DNA of 64,000 bases, taken from assembly GCF_016482825.1 (NCBI RefSeq), contig NZ_JAEMNV010000004.1, positions 1 to 64,000 of the forward strand, written 5' to 3'. The first letter of the stretch is position 1. Each line of letters opens with the position of its first letter. Position numbers and translations under genes: made by a program. A model generated the notes under the pieces. The model was not told where the DNA came from. It made no database searches and saw only the letters and a list, made by a program, of their open reading frames with translations. Source of the DNA: Antrihabitans stalagmiti (lineage in GTDB: Bacteria; Actinomycetota; Actinomycetes; Mycobacteriales; Mycobacteriaceae). Shown here in pieces: positions 9,315-18,687 of the stretch.

Positions 9315-10265
9315 CGCCGTTGTCGCGAGCGCTGCAGCGAGTCCGAAGACCACCGCCATCGCGACCACCTCGATGATCGCCCGACGCAGCGACTCGTCCG
9401 CCTCCATACGGTGCGCCGCCGCCTGTCGGACCCAGGTTCGACGCCACCACCAACCGAGGCCGACGAGCAGTACGAGCACAACAGTCTTCGCCAGCACCAC
9501 ACGGCCGTACGCGGTATCGAACAGCGGACCGAAGGCCCCGATCCGCACCGCCGCATTGACGACTCCGCTCACGGTGAGCACCACCACGAACCGCCACGCC
9601 CACTCCGAATACCGCGGCAGCAATTCCGCCCAGCCACCCCGGGTTCGGACCAGCAACGCCAGCGCCGCGAGCAGTCCGAACCACAGCCCAGCAGCCAGCG
9701 CGTGGGTCGCTCCGAGCAAGGCACCGAACGGTTGCAACGACATGTGGCCCGTGATCGGCCGGATCACCAGCGCGAGGGCGCTCAGCACCAACGCCGGATC
9801 GGCCGACCAGTTCGCGTTCTGCCGAAATGCGACCGCTGCGTACGCGACCAACCCTGCGGTACACGCGACCGCAGCAATGCCGACCTGACCCGAACTGATG
9901 TGCGTCAGGAACGAAAGAAATTGGCTCGCGCCGAGATCGGAGACCCTACTGGATTCGACGTCGGACGCTTCGAAGGCAAGCAGCACGATCTCCGCGACGG
10001 TCCATACCCCGGCCGCGATCGCCATCGGCCGCCAAAGATCTTGCTGGGAAACAACTTTGCGCCGACCGCTCGTCTGCAATCGGCCGATCGCGGCCAAACC
10101 AAGCACGAGTGCGCCCATACAGTCGGCGATCACCCGAACCATGCTGGACGGCTGTGGCTGGGCAGGCGCGGCCAATTGCCACGCCAGGCTGACCCCGAGC
10201 GCGGCGGTGGGTACGGCAAGCAGCAGAGCCCATCTGCTCACACTGCCGGCCGTACCCGCTGCCAT
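9312..10265 (-). CDS. copD: CopD-family membrane protein (copper transport or resistance)
   Basis: The 317-residue integral membrane protein has about eight hydrophobic segments and a C-terminal CopD domain. CopD/YcnJ-type proteins are thought to move copper across the cytoplasmic membrane together with periplasmic CopC. Conserved His residues occur in ITGHMSLQ and GATHALAAGLW. The gene is last in a leftward set after ycnI- and copC-like genes, only 2 bp after the copC stop. Its own TAG stop is the edge of palindromic element copy 3. The direction of transport is not shown by the sequence. Confidence 0.88.
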   Translation of the reverse strand: MAAGTAGSVSRWALLLAVPTAALGVSLAWQLAAPAQPQPSSMVRVIADCMGALVLGLAAIGRLQTSGRRKVVSQQDLWRPMAIAAGVWTVAEIVLLAFEASDVESSRVSDLGASQFLSFLTHISSGQVGIAAVACTAGLVAYAAVAFRQNANWSADPALVLSALALVIRPITGHMSLQPFGALLGATHALAAGLWFGLLAALALLVRTRGGWAELLPRYSEWAWRFVVVLTVSGVVNAAVRIGAFGPLFDTAYGRVVLAKTVVLVLLVGLGWWWRRTWVRQAAAHRMEADESLRRAIIEVVAMAVVFGLAAALATTA

Positions 10266-10267
10266 CG

Positions 10268-10792
10268 TCAGCTCTTCGAGCGGGGATTGCGCAGCGCGAA
10301 TCCCAAACCGAGACCGAACAATACGACGGCAGCACCGAGTAGCAGCCAGAACCAGTTGAAGGTGCCCTCGGTGTCCGGGCTTGCATCCGCCTTCACCCCC
10401 GGCGAACCGGTGCCCTCCTTCGTGAGGGTGAAGGTCCGCGTTCCGCTCACCGCGTGGCCGTCGGCGGACGTCACGCGATAGGCGATCGTGTACTCACCGA
10501 CAGGACCGAGTTCGCCGACGGGAACGCTGACGGTGGGTCCTTCGACGGTCGGTGTGCCCTTCGACCAGAGGTTGCCGTCGGGGCCGACGACCGTCAAAGC
10601 GGCGAAGGTGTCCTGCAGCGCTTCGTTGAACGTCACGCTCACCCGTTCGGGTCCGGCGTCGATGGCGGATCTGTCGTCCGGATTGCTTGCCGTGACCACC
10701 GAATGTGCGCTTGCAACACCGCTGCCGAGCACCGTCGCACCGAGCAACACGACGATTGCCGTACCGATGAGCGCGAGGAGACGCGTCATCAC
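10268..10792 (-). CDS. copC: CopC-domain copper-binding protein, membrane anchored
   Basis: The 174-residue protein has a signal peptide ending ASA-HSVV, so the mature protein starts with His as in copper-binding CopC proteins. The CopC beta-sandwich follows, with a second conserved His in SADGHAVSGTRTF. One C-terminal membrane helix (about 143-163) ends in a basic tail. It would hold copper on the outer face of the cytoplasmic membrane. The start overlaps the upstream ycnI stop by ATGA, and copD follows after 2 bp, which points to translational coupling in one operon. Confidence 0.92.
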   Translation of the reverse strand: MMTRLLALIGTAIVVLLGATVLGSGVASAHSVVTASNPDDRSAIDAGPERVSVTFNEALQDTFAALTVVGPDGNLWSKGTPTVEGPTVSVPVGELGPVGEYTIAYRVTSADGHAVSGTRTFTLTKEGTGSPGVKADASPDTEGTFNWFWLLLGAAVVLFGLGLGFALRNPRSKS

Positions 10793-11439
10793 GACTGCTT
10801 GCTCCTGATGACCGCTCCGAGTCCGAGTGCTAGACCGAGAATGCCGACGAGCAGTCCGGCCCCGCCGAGCCAGCGAGCGGTCGTGTCGGATGCCTTATCC
10901 GAGGTTGCCGAGGTCTCGGTCGTCGCCGAGCCGTGTTCGTCGGAGCCTTCAGCGGCCAGCATGATCGACGGGGCCGGGTACTCGGGCTCGGTGCCGTCCG
11001 CGGGCGTCGGCTGGTTCCAGTTCACGACCTTGCCGTCGCTGTAGGTCTGGACCGCGTCGAAGGACACTTGCTCTTCCTTCGGCAGCGGGCCGACCGACAG
11101 GACGAACCGCTGGAACTGGCCGGGTGCGACGCCGACGCCGGGATCGGCGGTCCAGGTGACCGACGTGGCCTGCAGTTCGCTGTCCTTGTCGATGGTCGAC
11201 GTCCATCCTGGCAGCGGTTCGGTCCGCGCGGACTTGAAGCCGGGGAGGGTGACGCTGACCTTCGTCGTGCTTGCGGTATCGGATTCGGTCGGCACCTTGA
11301 ACGTGAGGACGGTATAACCGCCCGCAGCGGCACCAGGGGCGTCGACGGTGACGTGCGCGGACGCGATGCCCGCCGTGAGCAGGACTGCGCTACCGGTCGC
11401 GGCGAGGGTGACGCAGGCGCGCGTGATCAAGCTTTTCAT
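10789..11439 (-). CDS. ycnI: YcnI-family (DUF1775) exported copper-associated protein
   Basis: The 216-residue protein has a signal peptide ending IASA-HVTVDAPG, which exposes the N-terminal His used for copper in YcnI. The DUF1775 fold follows (VLTFKVPTE, LPGWT, PGQFQRFVLSVGPLP). After an acidic/Ser-Thr linker, a C-terminal membrane helix (about 190-208) ends in RSKQS. YcnI proteins accompany CopC and CopD and may act as a copper metallochaperone outside the membrane. It overlaps copC by 4 bp. Confidence 0.92.
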   Translation of the reverse strand: MKSLITRACVTLAATGSAVLLTAGIASAHVTVDAPGAAAGGYTVLTFKVPTESDTASTTKVSVTLPGFKSARTEPLPGWTSTIDKDSELQATSVTWTADPGVGVAPGQFQRFVLSVGPLPKEEQVSFDAVQTYSDGKVVNWNQPTPADGTEPEYPAPSIMLAAEGSDEHGSATTETSATSDKASDTTARWLGGAGLLVGILGLALGLGAVIRSKQS

Positions 11440-11485
11440 GGATGAGTACTTTCGCGAGATGTAGAAGAACGGGTCGTCGGGGTGG

Positions 11486-12010
11486 CTAGAAACTGCACAC
11501 CGCTGGTGGACCGCGCCGCGAAATCGAATCTCGTAAAAGGTCGTTGAACTGGGGGTATGCCCGCTCTAACCGAATCGGCAGCGGGCCTTGCGTGATGGGC
11601 GGCCTGCTCGGTTCGCGCCGCAGCGCAGCGCGCAGCGCATTGGTGACAACGGCAAGCAGACGTTCGGCGACGACGATCAGGAACGCGGACGCGACCGTCG
11701 CGACGCAGTGCGCGAGCGCCATCGCGCCGAGCCCGAAGCCGCCGGCATGCGAGTGGTCCGCGGTGACGGAGAGCGCGTAGTGGCCGAGGAGTTGACCACC
11801 GGCTAGCAACGCGGCGATCCCCAGCGGTCCTGGTCGGGTGATGGTTGCAGCCGTTGCGCCGAGCGCTCCGCAGGCAATGACGAGCAGAGTCAGCGCGGTG
11901 CCGGACGGATATTCGCCACCGGCGCTACCGTGTGCGGCTACCGCAAGGGCGCCGACGAAAGCCCCGACCACACAGCCGCGGACGCGGGCGATGGTGGGGC
12001 TGGCAGGCAC
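11486..12010 (-). CDS. Small polytopic membrane protein of the copper operon
   Basis: The 174-residue hydrophobic protein has about four membrane segments and the His-rich loop VTADHSHAGG between the last two. It ends in a basic tail with a terminal PPAVCSF, a possible Cys ligand. I know no characterised family. It lies 46 bp upstream of ycnI in the same direction and 6 bp downstream of the DUF6474-type gene, so it is probably part of the copper operon. The His/Cys positions would suit metal handling (inference). Confidence 0.75.
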   Translation of the reverse strand: MPASPTIARVRGCVVGAFVGALAVAAHGSAGGEYPSGTALTLLVIACGALGATAATITRPGPLGIAALLAGGQLLGHYALSVTADHSHAGGFGLGAMALAHCVATVASAFLIVVAERLLAVVTNALRAALRREPSRPPITQGPLPIRLERAYPQFNDLLRDSISRRGPPAVCSF

Positions 12011-12016
12011 GAACGA

Positions 12017-12658
12017 TCAGCGTACTCCGAGGCGTGCAAGCAGGTCGGCCTCGATGCCGGACAGCTCGTTCGAGATCGCGAGGTGAGCGGCGCGCCGGCG
12101 CGGCGCCGGCATCAGCTCCGCGGCGTGGATCGCCGGTGCGAGGTCGGTCAGGCGCTCGCGTGTTGCCTCGATGAACTTGCCGGTCTCGGCATCTTTTGCG
12201 TGCAGCGCGGAAATTTCGGTGAGCGAGGTCTCGGCACTTGCGATGCGGGCGCTCAACTTGGCGCCGTGACCGGTGAACTGGCCGAGTTGCTCGACGCCGA
12301 CACCGAGTTGCTGTGCACGACGCGCTTCGAGTTGGCCGCGAGCAAACGTCGCCCCGCGGTAGGCAAGCGGTGCGAGGACGGGGGCGAGCACCCGCGCGAC
12401 ACCGAGATACTTCTTGACCGACGCGACGCTGAACGGATCCTTCTCCAGCTTCGCTGCCTGCTTCTCGGCGACCTTCTCCTGCGCCTTGAACGCCGAGACC
12501 TGCGCCTTCTCTATCTTCTTCTGCGAACGTTTGTCGGCGCGCAGCCGCTTACGGTCGGTCCTGGCGCCGAGCTTCGCCTCGATCTTGGCTTTGTGCTTGA
12601 GCGCTTTGGCTTCTGCCTTTCGGGTGGAACGTCGCTTTCGCTTGGTGAACAACCCCAT
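12017..12658 (-). CDS. Lys-rich DUF6474-like conserved protein
   Basis: The 213-residue cytoplasmic protein has a strongly basic, probably coiled N-terminal third (many KAEAKALKHKAK-type stretches). A helical region follows, with a short hydrophobic segment near YLGVARVLAPVLAPLAY, then a predicted helical C-terminus. It resembles the actinobacterial DUF6474 family from memory; the function is unknown. It is the first gene of the leftward run that continues into the copper genes with a 6-bp gap, so co-transcription is likely. The basic N-terminus could bind nucleic acid or anionic membrane. Confidence 0.75.
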   Translation of the reverse strand: MGLFTKRKRRSTRKAEAKALKHKAKIEAKLGARTDRKRLRADKRSQKKIEKAQVSAFKAQEKVAEKQAAKLEKDPFSVASVKKYLGVARVLAPVLAPLAYRGATFARGQLEARRAQQLGVGVEQLGQFTGHGAKLSARIASAETSLTEISALHAKDAETGKFIEATRERLTDLAPAIHAAELMPAPRRRAAHLAISNELSGIEADLLARLGVR

Positions 12659-12803
12659 CGAAAAGGCCTCTCCCTAAGTGGTCGAGCAGTGTGCGACTCA
12701 CCCTATCGGGTGGGTGTCGGAGCCCGCGAGCACATGGTGCGGTTCCGGCCTGTCGTGCGCCACGTCGACGAAACGAGTCGGTGGGCGCAATTAGGCTGCA
12801 CAT

Positions 12804-14438
12804 GTGAACAACGGCCGAGACGATCGCACGCGTCCCGTGCTGATCGATGCCCGGACGCTGACCTCATGTCGCCACCACCTGCATTTGGACACCTCACTGC
12901 CATTACTGGTCGAGGGGGTACCCGAAGATTCAGCTATCAAGCAGCGACGTGAGGCAGCCGCGCAGCATCGCGAAAACGTCCGCGACACGCTGACGGCGCT
13001 CGGCTCGCAATGGTCGGTGATCGGTCCGGATGCGCCGACCGCCGAGCGCGCAAAAGCGACGATGGCAGCGTGCGAGGCGGGTGTCGAGCGGATCTGGGGC
13101 GCTGTATTGCCGTCGGAGTTCGACACCGGTCGACGCGGCAAGTCCGAAATTCTGCTTCGCGACGCCGATCGTGGTGGCTATATCCCGGTGATCGTCGTGA
13201 ACCACAAAGTCACCGACCCCCGCAACGGTGACAGCGAGGGCGGTGCGACGACGACGCCGTTCGACGTCTGGGCTCCACGCGAGGACCCGACCCGAAAGGT
13301 CCGTCCGCAACCTCGCGATCTGATGCGACTGGCGCATCTGTATCGGATGCTGCAGCGGCAGGGGCAGGCGAGTCCGGCTGTCGTCGGCGGTGCGATCGGG
13401 TTCGGGTTCGACACGATCGTCGTGCACGATCTTGCGCCCGTCCTCGGTGAATACGACCTTCGCTTCGCCGACCGGATCGCCGTTGCCCGCGGCGAATTGC
13501 CAACCGTCCCATCGCAGGTACCTGAATGTCGCTCCTGCCCGTGGTGGCAGTCCTGCCACAAATGGCTGACCGAGGCGCGCGATGTCAGCTTGGTGGCGTC
13601 GGGCTCGCGAGCCGAGGTGCTGCGCGCAGAAGGTGTACACACGATCGATCAACTAGCGCAGTGGGACGGTCCGCAACCCCAGGATTGGCAGCACGGCACC
13701 TTCGCCGACGCCGTCGTCACCGCGCAGGCCTGGCTGGCCGATGTGCCGCTGGTGCGACGCTTCGACGAGGTCGAGGTGCAACGCGCCGACGTCGAGGTCG
13801 ACATCGACATGGAGAGCTACCAGGAGCATGGCGCCTATCTGTGGGGGACGTTGCTCGACGGCACGTACCGGTCGTTCGTGACGTGGGACCCGCTGCCGAC
13901 CTCCGACGAAGGGCGCTCGTTCGGCGAGTTCTGGGTCTGGCTCATGGGAGTTCGCGAACAAGCGGCTGCCGACGGCAAAACTTTTGCGGCGTACTGCTAC
14001 TCGCGCCAAGCGGAGGACAAGTGGCTGCTGGAGTCCGCACGCAGATTCCTCGGCCAGCCCGGGGTTCCGAGTGTGGACGAGGTCCGCGCGTTTATCGACG
14101 GTCCACAGTGGGTGGACATCTACCAGGTTGTCAGCGAGCAGTTCATCTGCCCGAACGGCAAGGGGCTCAAGAAGATTGCGCCGGTCGCAGGCTTCAACTG
14201 GCGTGATGCCGAAGCAGGTGGTGAGGCCTCGATGGCGTGGTACCGCGAAGCTGTCGGCTACGACGCCGAACCAGATCTGACGCAGCGGCAGCGGCTGCTC
14301 GAATACAACGAGGACGATGTCATCGCGACCAAAGTGCTGCGGGAATGGATGTCGGACCGCGCCGTGACCGAGGTCCCGCAGGTTGCGCAGTTGCGGACTC
14401 ACCTCCAGCCTGAGCGCGAAGTGCTGCCTACTCCGTAA
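12804..14438 (+). CDS. TM0106-family RecB-like putative nuclease
   Basis: The 544-residue protein has an N-terminal RecB/Cas4-like part and a C-terminal RNase H-like exonuclease domain. Seen are CRHHLHLD near residue 22 and the cysteine cluster ECRSCPWWQSCHKW, which together resemble a Cas4/AddB-type Fe-S cluster. The DEDD-type acidic residues are VDIDMES and EYNEDDVIATKVL. Family members are predicted DNA nucleases of unknown pathway. GTG 12804 is used, since the nearby ATG at 12802 is out of frame. It stands alone between a leftward operon and small membrane-protein genes, with no helicase partner nearby. Confidence 0.85.
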   Translation: MNNGRDDRTRPVLIDARTLTSCRHHLHLDTSLPLLVEGVPEDSAIKQRREAAAQHRENVRDTLTALGSQWSVIGPDAPTAERAKATMAACEAGVERIWGAVLPSEFDTGRRGKSEILLRDADRGGYIPVIVVNHKVTDPRNGDSEGGATTTPFDVWAPREDPTRKVRPQPRDLMRLAHLYRMLQRQGQASPAVVGGAIGFGFDTIVVHDLAPVLGEYDLRFADRIAVARGELPTVPSQVPECRSCPWWQSCHKWLTEARDVSLVASGSRAEVLRAEGVHTIDQLAQWDGPQPQDWQHGTFADAVVTAQAWLADVPLVRRFDEVEVQRADVEVDIDMESYQEHGAYLWGTLLDGTYRSFVTWDPLPTSDEGRSFGEFWVWLMGVREQAAADGKTFAAYCYSRQAEDKWLLESARRFLGQPGVPSVDEVRAFIDGPQWVDIYQVVSEQFICPNGKGLKKIAPVAGFNWRDAEAGGEASMAWYREAVGYDAEPDLTQRQRLLEYNEDDVIATKVLREWMSDRAVTEVPQVAQLRTHLQPEREVLPTP

Positions 14439-14490
14439 ACGGTTCTCGAACCCCCGCCATCACAGCGGGTCTGCGGCTTATCGTTGTGCC

Positions 14491-14859
14491 GTGCGAATCG
14501 CGATTGTGCTCTTCCTCGTCGTCGACCTTGCTGTGCTCGTCGTCGTCGCGATGCAGATCAAACGGCTGCGGCAACACAACGCCGACCTTGCGGCGGCCGT
14601 GGCTGCCACGACTGCAAAAGCGGCGCGACCGCTGGCGACCGAGCCTGTGTTTGCGGAGATGAAAGAGCGGCGGATCACCATCGAGATCCTCAATCCGATC
14701 GAACTCGCAGCGACGCAAAGTCGCTTCTCCGGCATTGCCGGGGCCGTCGCGCCCGACCTCCTGCGCAAGGTGGTCTACGACCGCGCGGCCGCGATCATGC
14801 GAGAGCAATTCGTCGAGCAGGGAGTGAAAGCGGACGTGAAGGTCCAGGTCGGTGCTTGA
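14491..14859 (+). CDS. Small membrane-anchored protein of unknown function
   Basis: The 122-residue protein has one N-terminal membrane helix (MRIAIVLFLVVDLAVLVVV) and a soluble helical part facing the cytoplasm (about 25-122). No family is recognised. GTG 14491 is chosen because it begins the membrane helix; the longer frame upstream overlaps the preceding gene. Its last codons overlap the GTG of the next gene by 8 bp, so the two are translated together and may act as a pair. Confidence 0.7.
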   Translation: MRIAIVLFLVVDLAVLVVVAMQIKRLRQHNADLAAAVAATTAKAARPLATEPVFAEMKERRITIEILNPIELAATQSRFSGIAGAVAPDLLRKVVYDRAAAIMREQFVEQGVKADVKVQVGA

Positions 14860-15322
14860 CGTCGCGTTCGTGTTGGCCACCTGCGCCGTGATCGCAGGGA
14901 CGGCAGCTGTAGTCGTGCAGTGGCAGCGCGCAGAACGCGACGTCGTGACTGTGGCTGCCGCTAATCTCCGTCTCGACGGCGTCGTCGAGGAGAACAAGCG
15001 GATGGCCGAGGCAGCTGCAGACGTAGCCGATGCAGTGGAAACAACAACCGCCGCAGTACAACTCGGCACAGGGATAGTGCAGGCGAGTCATCAGGCGATT
15101 GCGTCCATACCGTTCGAAATTTTGAATGCAATTCCCGCCACTCGTGACACGAGCAGAATCGTCAGAAGCATTCACGACGAAACCGCAGGCGGGATCTACA
15201 AGGCGATCTTCGGAGCCAACCGGGCACTCGGCAATGCTTTCCGCGATTCGGTAACCCCGAAACAGACTCCCGAACACCCGCCGAAACAACTTCCCGGACC
15301 AGACGAAGAAACCACACGATGA
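14852..15322 (+). CDS. Small membrane-anchored protein, partner of the preceding gene
   Basis: The 156-residue protein has an N-terminal membrane helix (AFVLATCAVIAGTAAVVV), then a helical region (about 25-75, probably coiled coil). A segment rich in Ile and Ala follows, then a Pro/Glu tail. No family is recognised. It overlaps the upstream gene by 8 bp and the downstream DUF1275 gene by 4 bp (ATGA), so all three belong to one transcription unit. Its layout (helix plus coiled coil) mirrors its neighbour. Confidence 0.7.
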   Translation: MLDVAFVLATCAVIAGTAAVVVQWQRAERDVVTVAAANLRLDGVVEENKRMAEAAADVADAVETTTAAVQLGTGIVQASHQAIASIPFEILNAIPATRDTSRIVRSIHDETAGGIYKAIFGANRALGNAFRDSVTPKQTPEHPPKQLPGPDEETTR

Positions 15323-16002
15323 GCGAACCGACTGAGCGGCCACCGAAGACCTCGACCTCACTGCGCTTCGCGTTGCTTCTGACCGCAGCGAGCGGGTTTC
15401 TCGATGCCTATACCTACATCTCCCGTGGCGGTGTGTTCGCGAATGCTCAAACCGGCAACGTCATTCTGCTCGGTGTCGATCTGTCCGAACAGCGATGGCA
15501 CAGCGCGCTAGCCCATCTGTGGCCGATCCTCGCGTTCATCGTCGGCGTCGCGATCGCAAACTGGCTCAAGAGCGAACGTGCCCTCGACCGCATCGATCAT
15601 CCGATTCGCTGGGCGATGCTCGGTCAGGTAATCGTGCTGGCAGCGGTCGGTTTCGTGCCCAGCCATGTGCCGAACGCCGTCGTGACCATTCCGATCGCCT
15701 TCGTCGCAGCCATCCAGATCGGGCTGTTCCGCATCGTCGGCGATCTAGCGTTCATCGCGATCGCGACGACGGGCAATCTGATGCGTTTCACGGAGTCGGG
15801 GTACGCCGTCTTCGTCGAGAAGAAGCGTGAATCACGACGTGCGATGGGCATTTACGCGGCAATCATCACCGCGTTCGCCGGCGGCGCAGCGGTGGGAGCT
15901 GTCGCGACGGAACAGCTCGGCGTCACCGCCGCATGGATACCGGCCGCGCTGCTCGCAGCGACACTGGCATTGTTCTATGTGGACGACCGACAGGCCCGCT
16001 GA
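15319..16002 (+). CDS. DUF1275 (YoaK-type) integral membrane protein
   Basis: The 227-residue protein has about six membrane segments and the conserved DUF1275 core: SGFLDAYTYISRGGVFANAQTG near the N-terminus and FIAIATTGNLMRF in the second half. The family is widespread, has no proven function, and may be a transporter. The start overlaps the previous gene (ATGA). It is the last gene before htpG, 80 bp away. Confidence 0.85.
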   Translation: MSEPTERPPKTSTSLRFALLLTAASGFLDAYTYISRGGVFANAQTGNVILLGVDLSEQRWHSALAHLWPILAFIVGVAIANWLKSERALDRIDHPIRWAMLGQVIVLAAVGFVPSHVPNAVVTIPIAFVAAIQIGLFRIVGDLAFIAIATTGNLMRFTESGYAVFVEKKRESRRAMGIYAAIITAFAGGAAVGAVATEQLGVTAAWIPAALLAATLALFYVDDRQAR

Positions 16003-16082
16003 GCGCTGACCTATCATGTCGTCGGAAATTTGGACCCGGTCCGCTACGGCCCGGATCGGTATGAGCTTCGAAGGGAATTCAA

Positions 16083-18005
16083 GTGACATCGCAAGTCGAG
16101 CAATTGGAGTTCCAGGCGGAAACGCGTCAGCTGTTGGATCTGATGATCCATTCCGTCTACTCGGAGAAGGACATCTTCCTGCGGGAACTTGTCTCCAACG
16201 CGTCCGATGCCTTGGACAAGTTGCGGCTGGAAGCGTTCCAGAACAAAGAGCTCGATGTCGATACGTCCGACCTGCACATCGACATCGACATCGACAAAGA
16301 GGCCCGCACGCTGACAGTGCGCGACAACGGCATCGGGATGTCGCGTGACGAGGTCGTCGATCTGATCGGCACGCTCGCGAAGTCCGGCACCGCGGACCTG
16401 CGCCGCAAGCTCGCCGAGGCGAAGGACTCGGCTGCGCCCGAAGAACTTATCGGGCAGTTCGGCATCGGCTTCTACTCGAGCTTCATCGCCGCCGACAAGG
16501 TCACGCTGGTGACCCGACGCGCAGGCGAGACCGAGGCGACCCGGTGGGAGTCGGAAGGTGAAGGCACCTACACGATCGAAACTCTGGCCGAGGCTCCGCA
16601 GGGAACGTCGGTCACGCTGCATCTGAAGCCGGCCGACACCGAAGATCACCTGTACGACTACACGGCGCCGACCAAGATCAAGCAGATCATCAAGCGCTAC
16701 TCCGACTTCATCGCGTTCCCGATTCGCATGGAGGTCGAGACGACGGCGCCGGCCGACGACGAATCCGAAGAGGTAACTCGGCAGATCGAGACCGAGACGA
16801 TCAACTCGATGAAGGCGCTATGGACGCGATCCAAGAGCGACGTGAGCGACGAGGAATACAAGGAGTTCTACAAGCACGTCAGCCATGCCTGGGACGAGCC
16901 GCTCGAGATCATCCCGCTCAAGGCCGAGGGCACGTTCGAGTACCAGGCGCTGCTGTTCATCCCGTCGCAGGCGCCGTACGACATGTTCATGCGCGAGGCG
17001 AAGCGTGGCGTGCAGCTCTACGTCAAGCGCGTCTTCATCATGGACGACTGCGAAGAACTGATGCCCGAGTACTTGCGCTTCGTGAAGGGTGTCGTCGACG
17101 CGCAGGACCTGTCGCTCAACGTTTCTCGCGAAATCCTGCAGCAGGACCGCCAGCTGAAGCTGATCCAGCGACGCCTCGTGAAGAAGATCCTGTCGACGGT
17201 CAAGGACATGCAGGCCAACAACGCCGAGAAGTACACGACGTTCTGGTCGCAGTTCGGTCGTGTGCTCAAGGAAGGTCTGCTCTCGGACTTCGACAACCGC
17301 GACGCCATCCTCGGCGTCTCGTCGTTCGCGTCGACGAACTCGACCGAGGACCAGACGTCACTCGCCGAATATGTTGCCCGGATGCCCGAAACGCAGGAGC
17401 AGATCTACTACGTCACCGGTGAGTCCCGGCAGCTGATCGAAAGCTCGCCGCACATGGAAGCGTTCCGTGCCCGCGGACTCGAGGTGCTGCTGCTGACCGA
17501 TCCGGTCGACGAGATGTGGGTCGGGTCGGTGCCGGAATTCGACGGCAAGCCGTTCCAGTCGATCGCGAAGGGTGAGGTCGACCTCGACAGCGAGGAAGAG
17601 AAGAAGGCCGCCGAGGCCGAGCGGGAAGAGCAGAGCAAGGAGTTCGCCGAGCTCCTGACCTGGATGACCGCGACGCTGTCGGAGACGGTCAAGGAGGTCC
17701 GGCTTTCGTCGCGACTCGTCGATTCGCCTGCCTGCATCGTGAGCGACGAGTTCGGGTTCTCGCCGACGCTGGAGAAGATGTATCGCGCGTCGGGTCAGTT
17801 CGTGCCGCCGACCAAGCGGATCCTGGAACTCAACCCGACGCACGGCCTGGTCGAGGGTCTGCGGAAGGCGCACGCAGAGCGTCCCGACGACGAGGCACTC
17901 GCCGACACCGCCGAGATCGTCTACGGCATGGCGTTGCTCGCCGAGGGTGGCGAACTGACCGATCCGGCGCACTTCACCAAGCTGCTGGCGAAGCGCCTGA
18001 TTTAG
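16083..18005 (+). CDS. htpG: Chaperone HtpG (bacterial Hsp90)
   Basis: The 640-residue ATP-dependent chaperone is cytoplasmic and normal in length for actinobacteria. The GHKL ATPase domain is complete: [23 protein letters not shown] and [17 protein letters not shown]. The middle domain has [14 protein letters not shown] with the catalytic-loop Arg, and the C-terminal dimerisation domain is present. GTG 16083 is supported by GAAGGGA eight bases upstream. No CIRCE or HAIR operator was seen. The TAG stop (18003-18005) is the first three bases of palindromic element copy 4. Confidence 0.97.
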
Positions 18006-18076
18006 GGCGCTGCGCGCCTCGTGAGTCTTTTTGGAGGGTGGGAGCGCCGAAAAGACTCACGAGCCGGTGCGGCCCA
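18003..18076. repeat. Stop-codon palindromic element, copy 4 (between convergent genes)
   Basis: The element begins TAG-GGCGCTGCGCGCC. The long arm CTCGTGAGTCTTTTTGG is followed by a G-rich loop and CCGAAAAGACTCACGAG, then GCCGGTGCGGCCC. It gives htpG its TAG stop on the plus strand and the convergent methyltransferase gene its TGA stop (18057-18059) on the minus strand. Only 51 bp separate the two reading frames. Confidence 0.85.
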
Positions 18077-18677
18077 CGCCGACCGTCGCGGCGCCGTATG
18101 GCTTCGGCGTTCCGTGTTGGTAGAACGAGTCGACCTCGATCAGTTCGAATCCGGCGTCGGTGACCAGTTGTGCGGTATCGCGGGTCAGATGGCAACCCCC
18201 GGCCACCCGCTTCTGGATCGGCTCGAGTCGCCGTTGCCAGCGCTGGACCGACGGGTCGGGGGCGATGCCGTGTTCGACGAAATGCAGGGTCCCCCCGGGT
18301 TTGAGCACCCGGCGGACCTCGCTCAACGCGGCCATGACGTCGGGGATCGTGCACAGGGTGAACGTCGACAACGCGCTGTCGAACGTGTCGTCGTCGAACG
18401 GCAGGGACTGACCGTCCAGCCCGGACCGTTCGATCGGCACCGCTGACGCGGCGACGCGTTTGCCCGCCAACCGCCAACCGATGTCCGCGGGTTCGACGGC
18501 GCTGATCTTCTCGACCGCAGCCGGATAAAACGGAACGTTGAGCCCGGACCCGAATCCGATCTCGACGACGTCGCCACGCAAACCGGCGGTGACTCGTTTA
18601 CGGAGCGGATCGAGCAGGCTCGCCCCGCAGGTCACGTCGATCAATCGAGGCAGGATGCGGTCGTCGTAAATGCCCAT
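18057..18677 (-). CDS. Class I SAM-dependent methyltransferase
   Basis: The 206-residue enzyme has motif I in VVEIGFGSGLNVPFY, an acidic motif II (ISAVEPAD) and the later FVEHGIAPD block, as in small UbiE/COQ5-like methyltransferases of actinobacteria. The substrate is unknown. The start is ATG 18677 (MGIYDDRILP). The open frame continues 18 codons upstream, but that stretch is palindromic element copy 5 and should not be counted. The stop codon lies inside element copy 4, so this gene has an element at each end. Confidence 0.85.
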   Translation of the reverse strand: MGIYDDRILPRLIDVTCGASLLDPLRKRVTAGLRGDVVEIGFGSGLNVPFYPAAVEKISAVEPADIGWRLAGKRVAASAVPIERSGLDGQSLPFDDDTFDSALSTFTLCTIPDVMAALSEVRRVLKPGGTLHFVEHGIAPDPSVQRWQRRLEPIQKRVAGGCHLTRDTAQLVTDAGFELIEVDSFYQHGTPKPYGAATVGVGRTGS

Positions 18678-18687
18678 GGAAAGAGGA

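Noticed and set aside
8320-9864. 514-codon minus-strand frame
   Set aside because: It crosses a terminator and a palindromic element and lies antisense to a signal-peptide protein; its composition is that of a shadow frame.
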